Shown: in pieces, positions 16,436 through 26,535 of the stretch
Layout of the letters: every line of letters starts with the position of its first letter
Numbering within the stretch: the stretch's first letter is position 1
From: an uncultured Ilumatobacter sp.
Lineage (GTDB): Bacteria; Actinomycetota; Acidimicrobiia; Acidimicrobiales; Ilumatobacteraceae
Direction: 5' to 3'
NCBI GenBank assembly: GCA_937919625.1
Contig: CALFRK010000047.1
Location: 62,001 to 126,000, forward strand
Length of the DNA stretch: 64,000 bases
Made by a program: the position numbers and the translations under genes
The notes under the pieces: generated by a model
The model's database searches: none
What the model saw: only the letters and a program-made list of their open reading frames with translations
Told to the model about the DNA's origin: nothing

Positions 16436-18162
16436 TGACGATCGAGGGAACACCCGTACAGCTTCGGACCGCCCACTGGTACGACGGGCAAACTCGCGAC
16501 AACTACATCCATCGCAGCTGGATGAAGCGTGGCCTGCCCGACGACGTTTTCTCGGGCCGACCGATGATCGGGATCTGCAACTCGGCATCGGAGCTGGCAC
16601 CATGCAATCAGCACCTTGACGAACTGGTCGAGCATGTCAAGCGCGGGGTGTGGGAGTCGGGTGGGGTGCCCCTCGAATTCCCTGTCACCTCGCTCGGAGA
16701 GACCCAGATCCAGCCGACGTCGATGTTGTTGCGAAACCTGATGGCGATGGATGTGGAGGAGTCGATCCGCGGAAACCCGATCGATGGCGTCGTCTTATTG
16801 GCCGGGTGTGACAAGACGACTCCGGCAATGGTGATGGGCGCTGCATCGGTTGACCTTCCCGCCATCATGGTGACCGGTGGCCCGATGTTGACCGGCCGGC
16901 ACGAGGGCCGGGCGCTCGGCTCGGCCACCGATATGTGGCGGATGAGTGAGGAGGTACGGGCCGGAACGCTGAGCGAGGAAGAGTTCCTCGCAACAGAGTC
17001 GGTGATGACCCGCAGTGCCGGTCACTGCAATCCGATGGGCACGGCGTCCACGATGGCGTCGATGGTCGAGGCGCTCGGCTTCACGCTGCCGGACAACGCT
17101 GCGATTCCTGCGCCTGACGCCCGACGCCTGCGCCTCGCCCACCTGAGCGGACGTCGCATCGTCGAGATGGTTCGAGAAGATCTGCGCCCGTCGGCGGTGC
17201 TCACCCGACCGGCGTTCGAGAACGCGATACGGGTGCTGTCTGCCGTTGGTGGGTCTACCAACGCCGTCATCCATCTTCTGGCGATCGCCGGTCGCGTGGG
17301 CGTGGATCTCTCACTCGATGATTTCGATCGGGTTGGGTCACACCTTCCGTTAATCGCCAATGTCATGCCGGCAGGCGAATTCTTGATGGAGGACTTCTTC
17401 GAGGCGGGCGGGATCCCCGCAGTGATGGCCGAGCTCGCCGACGTACTCGATGGCGACGCGCTCACCGTCACCGGTCAACCCATGCGTGAACACTGGGCGG
17501 GCCGCACGAGCTGGAACCGCCAGGTGATCCGAACCATGGCCGATCCGATCATGCCGGAGGCCGGCATTGCGGTATTGCGCGGCAATCTGTGTCCGCAGGG
17601 TGCCGTAGTCAAACCGTCTGCCGCGTCGCCCGAGCTACTGACTCACACAGGACCCGCCCTGGTGTTCGACACGATCGAAGACTTCAAGGCCCGTATCGAT
17701 GATCCGGACCTCGAAGTCACCCCCAACACCGTCATGGTGTTGCGGGGATGTGGCCCGAGGGGCTACCCAGGGATGCCAGAGGTCGGGAACATGCCGCTGC
17801 CCGCCAAGCTGCTCAAGCAAGGTGTCACCGACATGGTGCGGATCAGCGACGCCCGCATGAGTGGTACCGCGTACGGCACCACGGTCCTGCACACCGCTCC
17901 TGAGTCGACGATTGGAGGCGCGCTCGCCTTGGTGCAGACCGGCGACATGATCACACTCGATGTGCCAGGACGTCTACTCACGCTGGACATCGACGACGCC
18001 GAACTCGACCGCCGCCGGATGGAGTGGCAGGCACCCCCACCGGTTGCCACGCGCGGCTGGTACCGCCTTTACATCGACCACGTCACACAGGCCGACACCG
18101 GGTGCGATCTTGATTTCTTGATCGGGTCGAGCGGGTCCGTGATCTCGCGGGAAAGTCACTAA
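16435..18162 (+). CDS. IlvD/Edd-family sugar-acid dehydratase
   Basis: 575 aa. It is an Fe-S dehydratase with its cluster cysteines in GICNS, AGCDKTTPAM and RGCGPRGYPGMPEVGNMP. The wording NSASELAPCNQHLDELVEHV and KRGVWESGGVPLEFPVTSLG is that of the arabonate/xylonate/galactonate branch rather than of dihydroxy-acid dehydratase for valine synthesis. It should turn a sugar acid into a 2-keto-3-deoxy acid. Start ATG 16435 is coupled to the FAH-fold gene. The exact sugar acid is not decided by sequence. Confidence 0.85.
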   Translation: MTIEGTPVQLRTAHWYDGQTRDNYIHRSWMKRGLPDDVFSGRPMIGICNSASELAPCNQHLDELVEHVKRGVWESGGVPLEFPVTSLGETQIQPTSMLLRNLMAMDVEESIRGNPIDGVVLLAGCDKTTPAMVMGAASVDLPAIMVTGGPMLTGRHEGRALGSATDMWRMSEEVRAGTLSEEEFLATESVMTRSAGHCNPMGTASTMASMVEALGFTLPDNAAIPAPDARRLRLAHLSGRRIVEMVREDLRPSAVLTRPAFENAIRVLSAVGGSTNAVIHLLAIAGRVGVDLSLDDFDRVGSHLPLIANVMPAGEFLMEDFFEAGGIPAVMAELADVLDGDALTVTGQPMREHWAGRTSWNRQVIRTMADPIMPEAGIAVLRGNLCPQGAVVKPSAASPELLTHTGPALVFDTIEDFKARIDDPDLEVTPNTVMVLRGCGPRGYPGMPEVGNMPLPAKLLKQGVTDMVRISDARMSGTAYGTTVLHTAPESTIGGALALVQTGDMITLDVPGRLLTLDIDDAELDRRRMEWQAPPPVATRGWYRLYIDHVTQADTGCDLDFLIGSSGSVISRESH

Positions 18163-18179
18163 TCCTTATCAACCGTCAC

Positions 18180-18191
18180 ATCACCGGTGAT
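18180..18191 (+). terminator. Short palindrome with T run after the dehydratase gene
   Basis: ATCACCGGTGAT is a perfect 12-nt palindrome followed by TTT, 18 nt after the stop. It could end transcription weakly, or be a protein-binding site; the stem is short, so the call is tentative. The rest of the gap to 18298 shows only a lone GGAATGAAA half-site near 18246. Confidence 0.25.
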
Positions 18192-18297
18192 TTTGAGCTT
18201 GAGCCGACCGGCGAGCTGAGACCAATCGTGACGGGGGATTCGTGCGGAATGAAAAGCAGCGAAGCGACCTATCCGCTGAATCCCTTAGGGTGGCCGA

Positions 18298-19896
18298 ATG
18301 ATCGACGTGCTAATCGCCAACGGACTTGTTGTTGATGGAAGTGGCCAGCCGGCTTACTCAGCTGATGTAGCAATTTCCGGCGAACGAATCGTGAGCGTTG
18401 GCGATCTTGCCCACGTGGAGGCGGCGCACACCATCGATGCGACTGGGATGGTGGTCTCGCCCGGATTCATCGATATTCATACGCACTCGGACCTGAGTCT
18501 GCTCGTCGAGCCAGAGGGTATGAGCAAGGTGCGTCAAGGGGTGACCACCGAGGTCAGCGGAAACTGTGGGTACAGCCCCTATCCGGTGGCACCGACGGGG
18601 GCCGATGCTATTCGCGAGATGATGAGCGGGCTCCATGGCGAGGAGGTCGACTGGAAGTGGACCGACCTCGCCGGATACCGGGATGTAGCTGCCGAACGTG
18701 GGCTCGGGATCAATATCGCGCCGCTTGTCGGCCATGGTGCGCTACGCGGGGCCGTCGTGGGCTTCGAGGATCGGCGGGCAACGGCAGACGATATCAAGGC
18801 GATGCAGCGCCTGGTCTCTGAGGCGATGGAACAAGGTGCGTACGGCCTCTCGACCGGCCTCACCCTGACGCCAAGCGCATATGGCGACACCGATGAGGTC
18901 GTTGCATTGGCCGAAACGATGGCCCTCTACCCTGGCCGCTTTTACACCAGCCATATCCGACTCTGGGCCGGCTACCACATCAAGGGTGTCGCCGAGGCGA
19001 TCGAGATCGGTCGGCGAGCGAACGTGCCAGTCCAGGTCTCACACATGGCGGTCAACGATCCCCCGTATTGGGGGCAAGCAGACAGCGTGATCGCCGTGTG
19101 CGAAGACGCTGTCGCCGACGGGTTCGACGTGACCTTCGATGTCTATCCGTACGCGGCGAGCAGCAGTGGCTTCAGTCAGTGCATCCCGACCTGGGCTCAG
19201 TCTGGCGGGACGCAGGCGCTGTTGCAGCGTCTGCGCGACCCTGGCACCCGCAAGCAGATCCGAGCCGACATGCTCGAACATGGGTTGTTCAGGGGGTGGC
19301 CATGGTTGTGGGATCGACTTCAGGTCAGCTCGGCGTACACACCCGAAGTCCAGTCCTACGAAGGCATGACCTTCGAGCAAGCTGCCGACCAGATGGATCT
19401 CGAACCGATCGACGCCGCGCTCACGCTGATGGAGCGCGATGAAGCGAAGCTGCGCATCATCTTCTACTACCGCACGGAAGAGGACATGAAGTCGTTCCTG
19501 CGCCACCCGATGGGCATGATGGGCTCGGATGGTCTTGCGATTCAAGCGACGGGGCCGCTAGGGGCCGGGCGTCCTCACCCGAGGTCGTACGGCGCCCACA
19601 GCCGGGTGCTCGGTCTGTACGTACGCGAAACGGCCGTGCTCACGATCGAAGAGGCGGTCTACAAGATGAGTGGACAAGTTGCCGCCCGCTTGGGCATGTC
19701 GGATCGGGGCCTGATCGCTGAAGGGATGATCGCCGACATAGCCGTCTTCGATCCAGCCACGGTTGCCGAACAGGCCAGCTTCGAGAATCCCCACCAGTAC
19801 GCGGTCGGCGTGCCGTACGTTCTGGTCAACGGCGAGTTGGTCGTAGCCAATGGTGAACACACCGGCACACTTCCCGGTCGCGTCCTCGCCGCTTAG
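18298..19896 (+). CDS. N-acyl-D-amino-acid deacylase (D-aminoacylase family), copy 1
   Basis: 532 aa amidohydrolase. FIDIHTHSDLSL gives the HxH metal pair. The metal-bridging Cys typical of D-aminoacylases is in EVSGNCGYS, further His are in YTSHIR and QVSHMAVND, and the catalytic Asp is in MMGSDG. The beta-sandwich halves are at both ends (VLIANGLVVDGSG, GMIADIAVFDPATV). These enzymes release D-amino acids from N-acyl forms; related members hydrolyse dihydropyrimidines or other cyclic amides. There are two other copies in the window (31730 and 42671). Start ATG 18298 agrees with family starts. Confidence 0.88.
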   Translation: MIDVLIANGLVVDGSGQPAYSADVAISGERIVSVGDLAHVEAAHTIDATGMVVSPGFIDIHTHSDLSLLVEPEGMSKVRQGVTTEVSGNCGYSPYPVAPTGADAIREMMSGLHGEEVDWKWTDLAGYRDVAAERGLGINIAPLVGHGALRGAVVGFEDRRATADDIKAMQRLVSEAMEQGAYGLSTGLTLTPSAYGDTDEVVALAETMALYPGRFYTSHIRLWAGYHIKGVAEAIEIGRRANVPVQVSHMAVNDPPYWGQADSVIAVCEDAVADGFDVTFDVYPYAASSSGFSQCIPTWAQSGGTQALLQRLRDPGTRKQIRADMLEHGLFRGWPWLWDRLQVSSAYTPEVQSYEGMTFEQAADQMDLEPIDAALTLMERDEAKLRIIFYYRTEEDMKSFLRHPMGMMGSDGLAIQATGPLGAGRPHPRSYGAHSRVLGLYVRETAVLTIEEAVYKMSGQVAARLGMSDRGLIAEGMIADIAVFDPATVAEQASFENPHQYAVGVPYVLVNGELVVANGEHTGTLPGRVLAA

Positions 19897-19905
19897 TCGA
19901 GCCCG

Positions 19906-20757
19906 TCAGGTGATGCGCTTGCCGCGGTCGGCAGCGCCGGCGTAACCAATCTGCTCCTGCTGGGCGATCGCCCGGCGGGCGTTCTCGACGTCGCCGTGTG
20001 CCATTACCTCGGTGGCCGGATGCAAGAGCTCGAAATGCCCGAATCGATCCTCGCCGGCGACGAGATGGGCGAACGTCGCCTGGCCGGATACCTGCTTCAT
20101 CGACGGCGCGACATATCGAATCACCAGTCCGATCCGACGATCAGCCGATGTATTCGGGTTCGAGGCGTGGAAGAGGTGCCCGTGGTGCAACGACATCTCG
20201 CCAGGTCTCAGCGTGGCGTCGACAGCCTCGGCCTCGTTCACCTCGACTGAGATCTGCTGGCCCCGCGACAACAGGTTCGACTCGTCGAACGTGTCGCGAT
20301 GACCGACGATCTCACGCTGGTGACTGCCCGGAATGAAACGCATACAGCCGTTGTCCGGCGTGGCCGTAGTCAGCGCCACCCACGCCGTCACCTCCAAGGC
20401 ATCGTCGTACCCCCAATATGTCAGATCCTGGTGCCAGCTGACGAAGGCGGGCGTCGCTGGTTCCTTGATGAAAAGGTTGGCGCCCATCACCAACAGATCG
20501 TCACCGAGGATCTCCTTGACTGGCCCGAGTACTGACGGGAGACGCATGATCTCGTCGACGACCGGCAACACGATGCTGGCGAATCCTTTCACGATCTTGC
20601 TGGCGACGGCGTCTTCTGCATGGGCTGCCTCGACCGATTCCAAAATCGTTCGATGCGCGGCCGCTCGAGCTGGGGTCATTACCTCCAGCGGGAAGACGTA
20701 GCCGTCACGCTCATACGCCGCTCGTAGTGGCACGTCTCGAAGCGGCACGTCGATCAC
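19906..20757 (-). CDS. Phytanoyl-CoA dioxygenase (PhyH) family protein, second copy
   Basis: 283 aa from GTG 20757. The iron-binding HxD is at His109-Asp111 (VSWHQDLTYWG); MRFIPGSHQREI and the distal His in LHHGHLFHASNPN are followed by Arg residues for 2-oxoglutarate. It differs widely from the PhyH at 3828 and belongs to another subgroup, where Trp and Tyr follow the HxD. The GTG overlaps the stop of the aminotransferase gene as GTGA, so the two are translated together. Substrate unknown, but probably the same compound or product as the aminotransferase. Confidence 0.85.
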   Translation of the reverse strand: MIDVPLRDVPLRAAYERDGYVFPLEVMTPARAAAHRTILESVEAAHAEDAVASKIVKGFASIVLPVVDEIMRLPSVLGPVKEILGDDLLVMGANLFIKEPATPAFVSWHQDLTYWGYDDALEVTAWVALTTATPDNGCMRFIPGSHQREIVGHRDTFDESNLLSRGQQISVEVNEAEAVDATLRPGEMSLHHGHLFHASNPNTSADRRIGLVIRYVAPSMKQVSGQATFAHLVAGEDRFGHFELLHPATEVMAHGDVENARRAIAQQEQIGYAGAADRGKRIT

Positions 20758-22064
20758 CCTTCGTTCGACGCTGCCAGCTCGCCGAGCGCATGATCGGCCG
20801 CAGCGAGGGTCCGATCGATCAGGTCGTCGTCGTGGGCGGCCGAGACGAACCACAAACCCCGACTGGTCGGCCTGACGCCGTGATCCTGCAGGAGTTCGAG
20901 GAAGCGGGCGAGCATCGGCCCATCGGAGTTCGCCGCGAAGTCGGTGCGCGACCCCATCGGACCCGGCTTGCCGAAGCGGGTCTGGAGCAGACCGCCGCCG
21001 ATGTGATCGACGGCGAGTTCGACATCGTGCTGACGGCCGAGTTGCACGAAACCGTCGACGAGGCGTCGAGCGAGGCGATCGATCTCCGGGTACGGGTCGG
21101 TGTCAATTAGCACACGGAGCGTGGCGATGCCGGCCGCAACCGACGAGACGCCGGTGTTGTACGTGCCTGAATGGTTGACCTCCCCGCGGCCGACGCCGGC
21201 CAGCAGTTCGGTGCTTGTTCCGAGCACCGCGAGTGGAAACCCTGATGCGATCGCTTTGGCGTAGATCGAGATGTCTCCATGGATGCCATACAGGCCTTGG
21301 GCCCCGGTTAGTCCGAGCCGAAATCCGGTGATCACTTCATCGATGATGAACAGAGCGCCGTGCTGGCGGCACAGCGCTTTGACACCCTCGAGATAACCGA
21401 CCGACGGTGGAATCAGACCGGTGTTGCACATCACCGGTTCCATCAGTACGCAAGCCACATCGCCCGACTCGAGAGCCTGGGCGACCTGCGTCAGGTCGTT
21501 CCACTCACATAAAAGCACGTCGGAGGCGGCCGAGACCGATTGACCCGGCGTGAGCGGAACCGGTCCCATCGGTTCGGGCGTAACGGCCATGTTGACGAAC
21601 AGCGGGTCGAGCCAACCGTGGTAGTGGCCGGTGAAGCGCACCACCCTGTGATGGCCTGTTGCCGCCCGGGCAATCCGGACGCCCAAGAGATCCATCTCAG
21701 TTCCGCTCATGCCGATCCGGATGCTTTCGATCCACGGCAATACGCCGACAAGGGTTTCGGCGAACTCGGCTTCGAACCGGTTCTGTCCGGCGAACAGTTG
21801 GCCGACGGACAGCGATTGCTGAACAGCGGCGGTCACTGCCGGATGGTTGTGGCCGAGCACCATCGGGCCCATGCCGGCGGCGTAGTCGATGTAGACGTTG
21901 TCGTCGACATCCCACAGCAGCGCACCGTCGCCACGCGCGATCGTCAAGGGCACCGGTGTTCCGTGCAAACGAACATTCGAGTTGACACCGCCCGCGATCA
22001 CCTGTTGACGTCGCGCGTGCTCTGCTCGGCTCGTGTCGTAGCGGAGATCGGTTGCGGGTCTCAT
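20754..22064 (-). CDS. Class III aminotransferase (glutamate-1-semialdehyde-aminomutase-like)
   Basis: 436 aa. GGVNSNVRL, then LLWDVDDNVYIDYAAGMGPM and LGHNHP follow the HemL pattern. The PLP Asp is in FIIDEVITGFR (Asp242), and the PLP lysine is Lys270 in ISIYAKAIASGFP. HemL-like enzymes include true heme aminomutases and many catabolic omega-aminotransferases. A catabolic role is likelier here because the gene is paired with a dioxygenase in the island. A 33-nt palindrome lies 100 nt upstream. Confidence 0.85.
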   Translation of the reverse strand: MRPATDLRYDTSRAEHARRQQVIAGGVNSNVRLHGTPVPLTIARGDGALLWDVDDNVYIDYAAGMGPMVLGHNHPAVTAAVQQSLSVGQLFAGQNRFEAEFAETLVGVLPWIESIRIGMSGTEMDLLGVRIARAATGHHRVVRFTGHYHGWLDPLFVNMAVTPEPMGPVPLTPGQSVSAASDVLLCEWNDLTQVAQALESGDVACVLMEPVMCNTGLIPPSVGYLEGVKALCRQHGALFIIDEVITGFRLGLTGAQGLYGIHGDISIYAKAIASGFPLAVLGTSTELLAGVGRGEVNHSGTYNTGVSSVAAGIATLRVLIDTDPYPEIDRLARRLVDGFVQLGRQHDVELAVDHIGGGLLQTRFGKPGPMGSRTDFAANSDGPMLARFLELLQDHGVRPTSRGLWFVSAAHDDDLIDRTLAAADHALGELAASNEG

Positions 22065-22163
22065 TGGTCACCTTCTGGTCATGTAGTGATGCAATCCGTG
22101 CCAGATCTGGAGCGTGGCGCAGCGTCCGCCCGATCCGAGCATGTCTAACCATACCATCTACTG

Positions 22164-22196
22164 CAATACCAATTCCACGCCGTGGAATTGGTATTG
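22164..22196. promoter_or_regulatory. 33-nt perfect palindrome, strongest copy of the island operator
   Basis: Two 16-nt arms (left arm CAATACCAATTCCACG) are separated by a single C and match perfectly. The inner part is ATTCC (22172-22176), 7 nt, GGAAT (22184-22188), the island core motif. The outer arms add half-site-like GCAAT and ATTGT at 4-nt spacing. It lies between the divergent aminotransferase and second-importer operons, 100 nt from the aminotransferase start. Confidence 0.7.
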
Positions 22197-22323
22197 TGCA
22201 ATGTCGAGAACGGCCGCCGGTGAACCGTCCAACGATCACCCGTGCGAGTTGCTCCCGCGGCACTCCGTCGGATCATTCACAGATCGCCGCCACGGATTGA
22301 CGAACCGCATTACGGTGGCTAAG

Positions 22324-22340
22324 GTTCCACGCAGTGAAAT
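22324..22340. promoter_or_regulatory. Second operator copy upstream of the second importer operon
   Basis: GTTCC (22324-22328), ACGCAGT, GAAAT (22336-22340): the RTTYC-N7-GRAAY core, and 4 of the 7 spacer bases match the large palindrome 150 nt away. Two copies in one 454-nt gap suggest looping or separate control of the two divergent operons. Otherwise the gap 22065-22518 shows no gene. Confidence 0.55.
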
Positions 22341-22518
22341 GCCAATAGCCAATAATGGCACGAGAAATGGTTTGGGGAACTGTGATCGACTGGCGAAGCG
22401 GGATCATAAATCGTGTACTCGCTCCCGGCACGCGCCTTCGTTGCCATCACCTGTGCCCTCAGGTTCTCAACAAGACGCCGGTGGCGGTGCAACCAACTCG
22501 CGACGATCGGGTCTGCTC

Positions 22519-24585
22519 GTGAGCGGCGGCGATGTGCGTTCAGCCGATGAAGCGCTGCTTCGCATCGACGGGCTGAGCATCGAGTTTGGTGCGCTCGAAT
22601 CGCCGGTCAAGGCCGTCAACAATGTGACCTTGGAGGTTCGCCGCGGCGAGACGCTCGGGATCATCGGTGAGTCCGGGTCGGGCAAGAGCGTGACCGCGAT
22701 GTCGATCCTTCGGCTGCTTCCCAAGGATCAGGCCCGGGTTACCCAAGGCCGGATCTGGTTCGACGGGAACGACCTACTCGAAGCCGAACCCGGCCAGCTC
22801 CGCCGAGTACGCGGCAAAGACATCTCGATCATCTTCCAAGACCCGGCGACTTCGTTGCACCCGTCGTTCACGATCGGCGCGCAACTGATCGAGGCGATCC
22901 GCGTCCACGACGGGCGGATCTCGAAAGCCGATGCACGAACGCGCGCCGCAGAACTCATCACCAGCGTGGGGATCGCTCACGCTGACGAACGCCTCGACCA
23001 GTACCCCCACCAGTTTTCCGGTGGGATGCGGCAGCGCTGCATGATCGCCATGGCGATTGCCAACCAGCCCAGCGTCGTGATCGCCGACGAACCGACGACT
23101 GCGCTGGATGTCACGATTCAGGCAGAGATCTTGAGCCTGCTCCGTGTGGTCCAACGCGAAACACACTCGGCGGTGATCTTCATCACCCACGACCTCCGTG
23201 TCGTCGCTCAGGTTGCCGAACGAGTGGCCGTGATGTACGCCGGTTCGATCGTCGAGTCCGGCAAGGTCGACGAAGTGTTCGAGAACCCTCAACACCCGTA
23301 CACGTCGGCCTTGTTGCGCAGCCTTCCCGCCCTCGACCATCGTGCCGAGCGCCAGGTGTCGATTCAGGGATCGCCACCGAATCCCAGCGACCTGCCGCCG
23401 GGCTGTTCATTCGAGCCCCGCTGTGACGTTGCCGACGGTCGATCAGTCTGCACGACCGATCGCCCACCGCTCCAGGATATTGGTGGGGGCCGAACAGTGG
23501 CCTGTCACTTCAGTGGCGAGACTGAGGCCGTTGCCGTCAATCTGTCACGCCACTCGATGCAGCCTCAGGCGATTGCGGCGGCCGCGCAAGTGGACATCGA
23601 GCCGGTGCTTCGAGTCGAAAACCTCGACAAGCGCTTTGCAATCGGCGGGGGTTTGTTCACTGGCGCCAAGCGAGAGGTTCACGCCGTCAACGGCGTGTCG
23701 TTCGACGTCTACAAGGGCAAGACCCTGGCGTTGGTGGGCGAGTCGGGGTCTGGCAAATCCACAACCGCGCGGTTGATCCTTCGACTTCACGATCCATCTG
23801 GTGGCCGGATTCTCTTCGGCGGTTTGGATCTTGCGAAATCCAACGGGCGTCAACTGCGTGACATCCGCCGCGAAATTCAGGTCATCTTTCAGGATCCGTT
23901 CGGATCGCTAAACCCTCGCCTAACGGCCCGCGAGTTGGTCACCGAGCCGCTCAAGATCCAGGGGATCTTTGATCCGAACGGCCCCGACCACGTCGGAGAG
24001 CTGCTCTCGCGAGTCGGGCTGTCACCAAGCCAATGGGATCGTCAGCCGGCAGCCTTTTCCGGCGGCCAACGTCAGCGGATTGCGATCGCCCGTGCGCTCA
24101 TCCTCGAGCCAAGGATGCTGGTGCTCGACGAGGCTGTATCCGCCTTGGACGTGTCTATTCAGGCTCAGGTTCTGAACCTACTCGCCGATCTGCAAGACGA
24201 ACTCGGTTTGACCTACCTGTTCATCTCGCACGATCTCGCCGTAGTACGCCAACTGGCCGACTCCGTCGCTGTAATGTTCGCTGGTCGCATCGTCGAACAG
24301 GGCGTCGCTGCCGACGTCTATGGTTCGGCGAGGCATCCCTATACGAAGGCATTGCTGGCCGCCATTCCGGGCACCGACACGCAGCGCCGCGCGCCGGGCG
24401 ACGACGTCGAGGTGACCGAAGCGCGCATCGACATCGCCGAACACGGATGCGCCTACCGCCTGCGGTGCCCGATTGCACAAGATGTGTGCGCAACTGATAG
24501 TCCGTCGTTCGCACGGATCGAAGGTACGGCTCACGACGTCGCTTGCCATTTCGGTGCTGTGCCAGTTGAAGTGGGTGCGCCGTGA
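22519..24585 (+). CDS. Fused two-domain oligopeptide-type ABC ATPase (DppD-DppF)
   Basis: 688 aa from GTG 22519 (GTG 22534 is also possible; the longer frame to 22114 crosses the operators and has no family similarity). Domain 1: Walker [10 protein letters not shown]-loop [12 protein letters not shown], signature FSGGMRQR, Walker B VIADEPTT, then the Cys-rich tail [16 protein letters not shown]. Domain 2: Walker [20 protein letters not shown], signature FSGGQRQR, Walker B VLDEAVS, and its own tail [15 protein letters not shown] single chain replaces the two separate ATPases of the first importer. It overlaps the next permease by 4 nt (GTGA). Confidence 0.88.
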   Translation: MSGGDVRSADEALLRIDGLSIEFGALESPVKAVNNVTLEVRRGETLGIIGESGSGKSVTAMSILRLLPKDQARVTQGRIWFDGNDLLEAEPGQLRRVRGKDISIIFQDPATSLHPSFTIGAQLIEAIRVHDGRISKADARTRAAELITSVGIAHADERLDQYPHQFSGGMRQRCMIAMAIANQPSVVIADEPTTALDVTIQAEILSLLRVVQRETHSAVIFITHDLRVVAQVAERVAVMYAGSIVESGKVDEVFENPQHPYTSALLRSLPALDHRAERQVSIQGSPPNPSDLPPGCSFEPRCDVADGRSVCTTDRPPLQDIGGGRTVACHFSGETEAVAVNLSRHSMQPQAIAAAAQVDIEPVLRVENLDKRFAIGGGLFTGAKREVHAVNGVSFDVYKGKTLALVGESGSGKSTTARLILRLHDPSGGRILFGGLDLAKSNGRQLRDIRREIQVIFQDPFGSLNPRLTARELVTEPLKIQGIFDPNGPDHVGELLSRVGLSPSQWDRQPAAFSGGQRQRIAIARALILEPRMLVLDEAVSALDVSIQAQVLNLLADLQDELGLTYLFISHDLAVVRQLADSVAVMFAGRIVEQGVAADVYGSARHPYTKALLAAIPGTDTQRRAPGDDVEVTEARIDIAEHGCAYRLRCPIAQDVCATDSPSFARIEGTAHDVACHFGAVPVEVGAP

Positions 24586-25526
24586 GTACTCAAGGTGACA
24601 CCGAGGCCGACGACGTGTCGGCGAGAACGCAAGAGCCCAGCAGCCCTGTTCGAAACCGGCGGACCCGCTCCGGACTCAAGAGATTTGGGGATTGGTCGGC
24701 GAATGAGAAGCCCGCCGCCGTTGCGATCGGGTTCCTCGTGGTGCTTTCTGTTGCGGCTATCGCGGCGCCGATTGTGGCGCCATACGATCCGCTTCAACAA
24801 GACCTCGGCGCGATTCTCAACGGGCCCTCGTGGTCGCATCCTTTCGGCACCGACGAACTCGGCCGAGACATGTTGAGCCGGGTCATCTATGGGGGGCGAA
24901 TTTCACTCGCTACCGCAGCGATAGCGGTGGCGATCGCTGGCTCAGTCGGCGGCTTGGCGGGTCTGGCAGCCGGCTATATCGAACGCACGACTGGTGCTCT
25001 CATCATGCGTTTCATGGATTTCCTGTTGGCAGTGCCAGGGATCCTGCTGGCGATCACGATCGCGGCTGTTCTTGGAAACGGATTTTGGCCCGCAACGATC
25101 GCCGTCACAGTGATCTCGATTCCTGCCTTTGCGAGGCTCGCTCGAGCCAGCGTGCTGTCCACCAAACAGGAGGAGTTCGTGCAGTCGACCAGAAGCGCCG
25201 GGGCCGGTCACCTGTATCTCATGTTCAGAACGATTTTCCCCAACGCGTTGAGTCCGCTGATAGTGCAGGCCAGCGTCGCGGCTGCGACAGCGATCTTGCT
25301 CGAGGCGGCGCTGAGCTTCCTCGGGCTCGGAACTCAGCCTCCCTCGCCATCGTGGGGCACCGCTATGGCGCTCGGAAAGTCGTATCTGAAACAGTCGATT
25401 TGGTATGCCCTGATGCCCGGAATAGTGCTGACCGCGACCGTGCTCTCGATCGACACGATCGGACGCGCTCTGCAGCGTACGTGGGGCGGTAGTGCTCTCG
25501 ACTCCGCGGCCGGGAGGGGCGCCTGA
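24582..25526 (+). CDS. Oligopeptide-type ABC permease (DppC-like), second importer
   Basis: 314 aa from GTG 24582. A 45-residue polar leader precedes the first helix. The OppC wording PYDPLQQDL and PFGTDELGRDMLSRVIYGGR is present, the EAA loop runs VQSTRSAGAGHLYLMFRTIF, and EAALSFLGLGTQPPSPSWG follows. Six helices are predicted. The TGATG junction with the next permease indicates coupled translation. Order ATPase, C, B, binding protein is the reverse of the first importer, so the two operons are not a simple duplication. Confidence 0.9.
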   Translation: MSTQGDTEADDVSARTQEPSSPVRNRRTRSGLKRFGDWSANEKPAAVAIGFLVVLSVAAIAAPIVAPYDPLQQDLGAILNGPSWSHPFGTDELGRDMLSRVIYGGRISLATAAIAVAIAGSVGGLAGLAAGYIERTTGALIMRFMDFLLAVPGILLAITIAAVLGNGFWPATIAVTVISIPAFARLARASVLSTKQEEFVQSTRSAGAGHLYLMFRTIFPNALSPLIVQASVAAATAILLEAALSFLGLGTQPPSPSWGTAMALGKSYLKQSIWYALMPGIVLTATVLSIDTIGRALQRTWGGSALDSAAGRGA

Positions 25527-26482
25527 TGCTCCGCTATCTCGGATTCCGTGTGCTGCAGCTGATTCCGATCATGATTCTGGCCTCGATCGGTGTGTTCTTG
25601 ATGATCCACCTCGTGCCCGGCGACCCGGTGTTGACGGTGACAGGGCTCGAAGCCAGCGCTGAGCAGATGGCACGAGTCAGACACGAGATGGGATTCGATC
25701 AGTCGCTGCCGGTTCAGTACTTCGACTGGATCGGCAGGGTACTTACGGGTGATCTCGGAAACTCACTCGTTAGTCAAAAGCCAACGACCGAGCTGATTGT
25801 CGATCGTATGCCGGCAACGATTCAACTGACGATCGCAACGATGTTCATCGGTCTCGTGCTCGGCATTCCGTTCGGACTAATTTCGGCAAGCCGCAAGGGT
25901 TCATGGATCGACAAGATGGTCGCCGGCTACTCGTCGTTCAGCCTTGCCGTGCCGACGTTCGTGGTTGGCATCGTGTTCATCCTAATTTTCGGCGTCGAAC
26001 TCGAGTGGCTTCCGACCGCATCCGAGTACATACCTTTCTGGGACGATCCCGGAGGCGCACTCAAGGCGACGATCGGGCCAGCGTTCACTCTGGGCTTCTA
26101 CGTTTCCGGAGTGATCGCCCGCTTCGTTCGAGCCTCGATGGTCGAAGTCCTCGGGCTCGACTACATCCGCACCGCACGAGCCAAGGGCGTCGGTGAGGCC
26201 AAACTGGTCTACAAGCACGCTTTTCGGGCCGCTTCCTTGCCTACCCTCACCGTCGTCGGCATTCAGTTCGGCACGTTTCTCGGTGGATCGCTCGTCACAG
26301 AGTCGGTGTTCAACTATCCGGGCGTCGGCCGATTGATCTTGAAGGCGATCTTGAACCGCGACTTCGTTGTCGTCCAAGGAGCGGTCCTCGTGGTGGTCGC
26401 CATCTTCACGTTGGTGAACTTGGTGACCGACGTGCTCTACAGCTTCCTGAATCCCAGGATCCGCGCCGGCAACGGCGGATAG
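25526..26482 (+). CDS. Oligopeptide-type ABC permease (DppB-like), second importer
   Basis: 318 aa. It starts MLRYLGFRVLQLIPIMILAS with the first helix, then the DppB stretch MGFDQSLPVQYFDWIGRVLT and GDLGNS. The EAA loop is RTARAKGVGEAKLVYKHAFR, and the end is LVTDVLYSFLNPRIRAG. It forms the channel with the preceding permease. The stop at 26482 is followed by a 145-nt leader with a microsatellite before the binding-protein gene. Confidence 0.9.
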   Translation: MLRYLGFRVLQLIPIMILASIGVFLMIHLVPGDPVLTVTGLEASAEQMARVRHEMGFDQSLPVQYFDWIGRVLTGDLGNSLVSQKPTTELIVDRMPATIQLTIATMFIGLVLGIPFGLISASRKGSWIDKMVAGYSSFSLAVPTFVVGIVFILIFGVELEWLPTASEYIPFWDDPGGALKATIGPAFTLGFYVSGVIARFVRASMVEVLGLDYIRTARAKGVGEAKLVYKHAFRAASLPTLTVVGIQFGTFLGGSLVTESVFNYPGVGRLILKAILNRDFVVVQGAVLVVVAIFTLVNLVTDVLYSFLNPRIRAGNGG

Positions 26483-26535
26483 CAGCGGTCAGCGGCGGCT
26501 TGGAGGACCGTTGCTGCAAGCCACCGCACCAACAA

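Noticed and set aside
18244-18256. GGAATGAAA half-site before the first D-aminoacylase gene
   Set aside because: It resembles the outer half-site of the island motif but lacks a partner at 7 or 4 nt, so it is not counted.
20331-20341. GGAATGAAACGC resembling the operator
   Set aside because: It lies inside the PhyH coding sequence, in conserved residues MRFIPGS, with no second half-site.
22114-22518. Longer N-terminus for the fused ABC ATPase
   Set aside because: It crosses the 33-nt palindrome and second operator and has no ATPase similarity.
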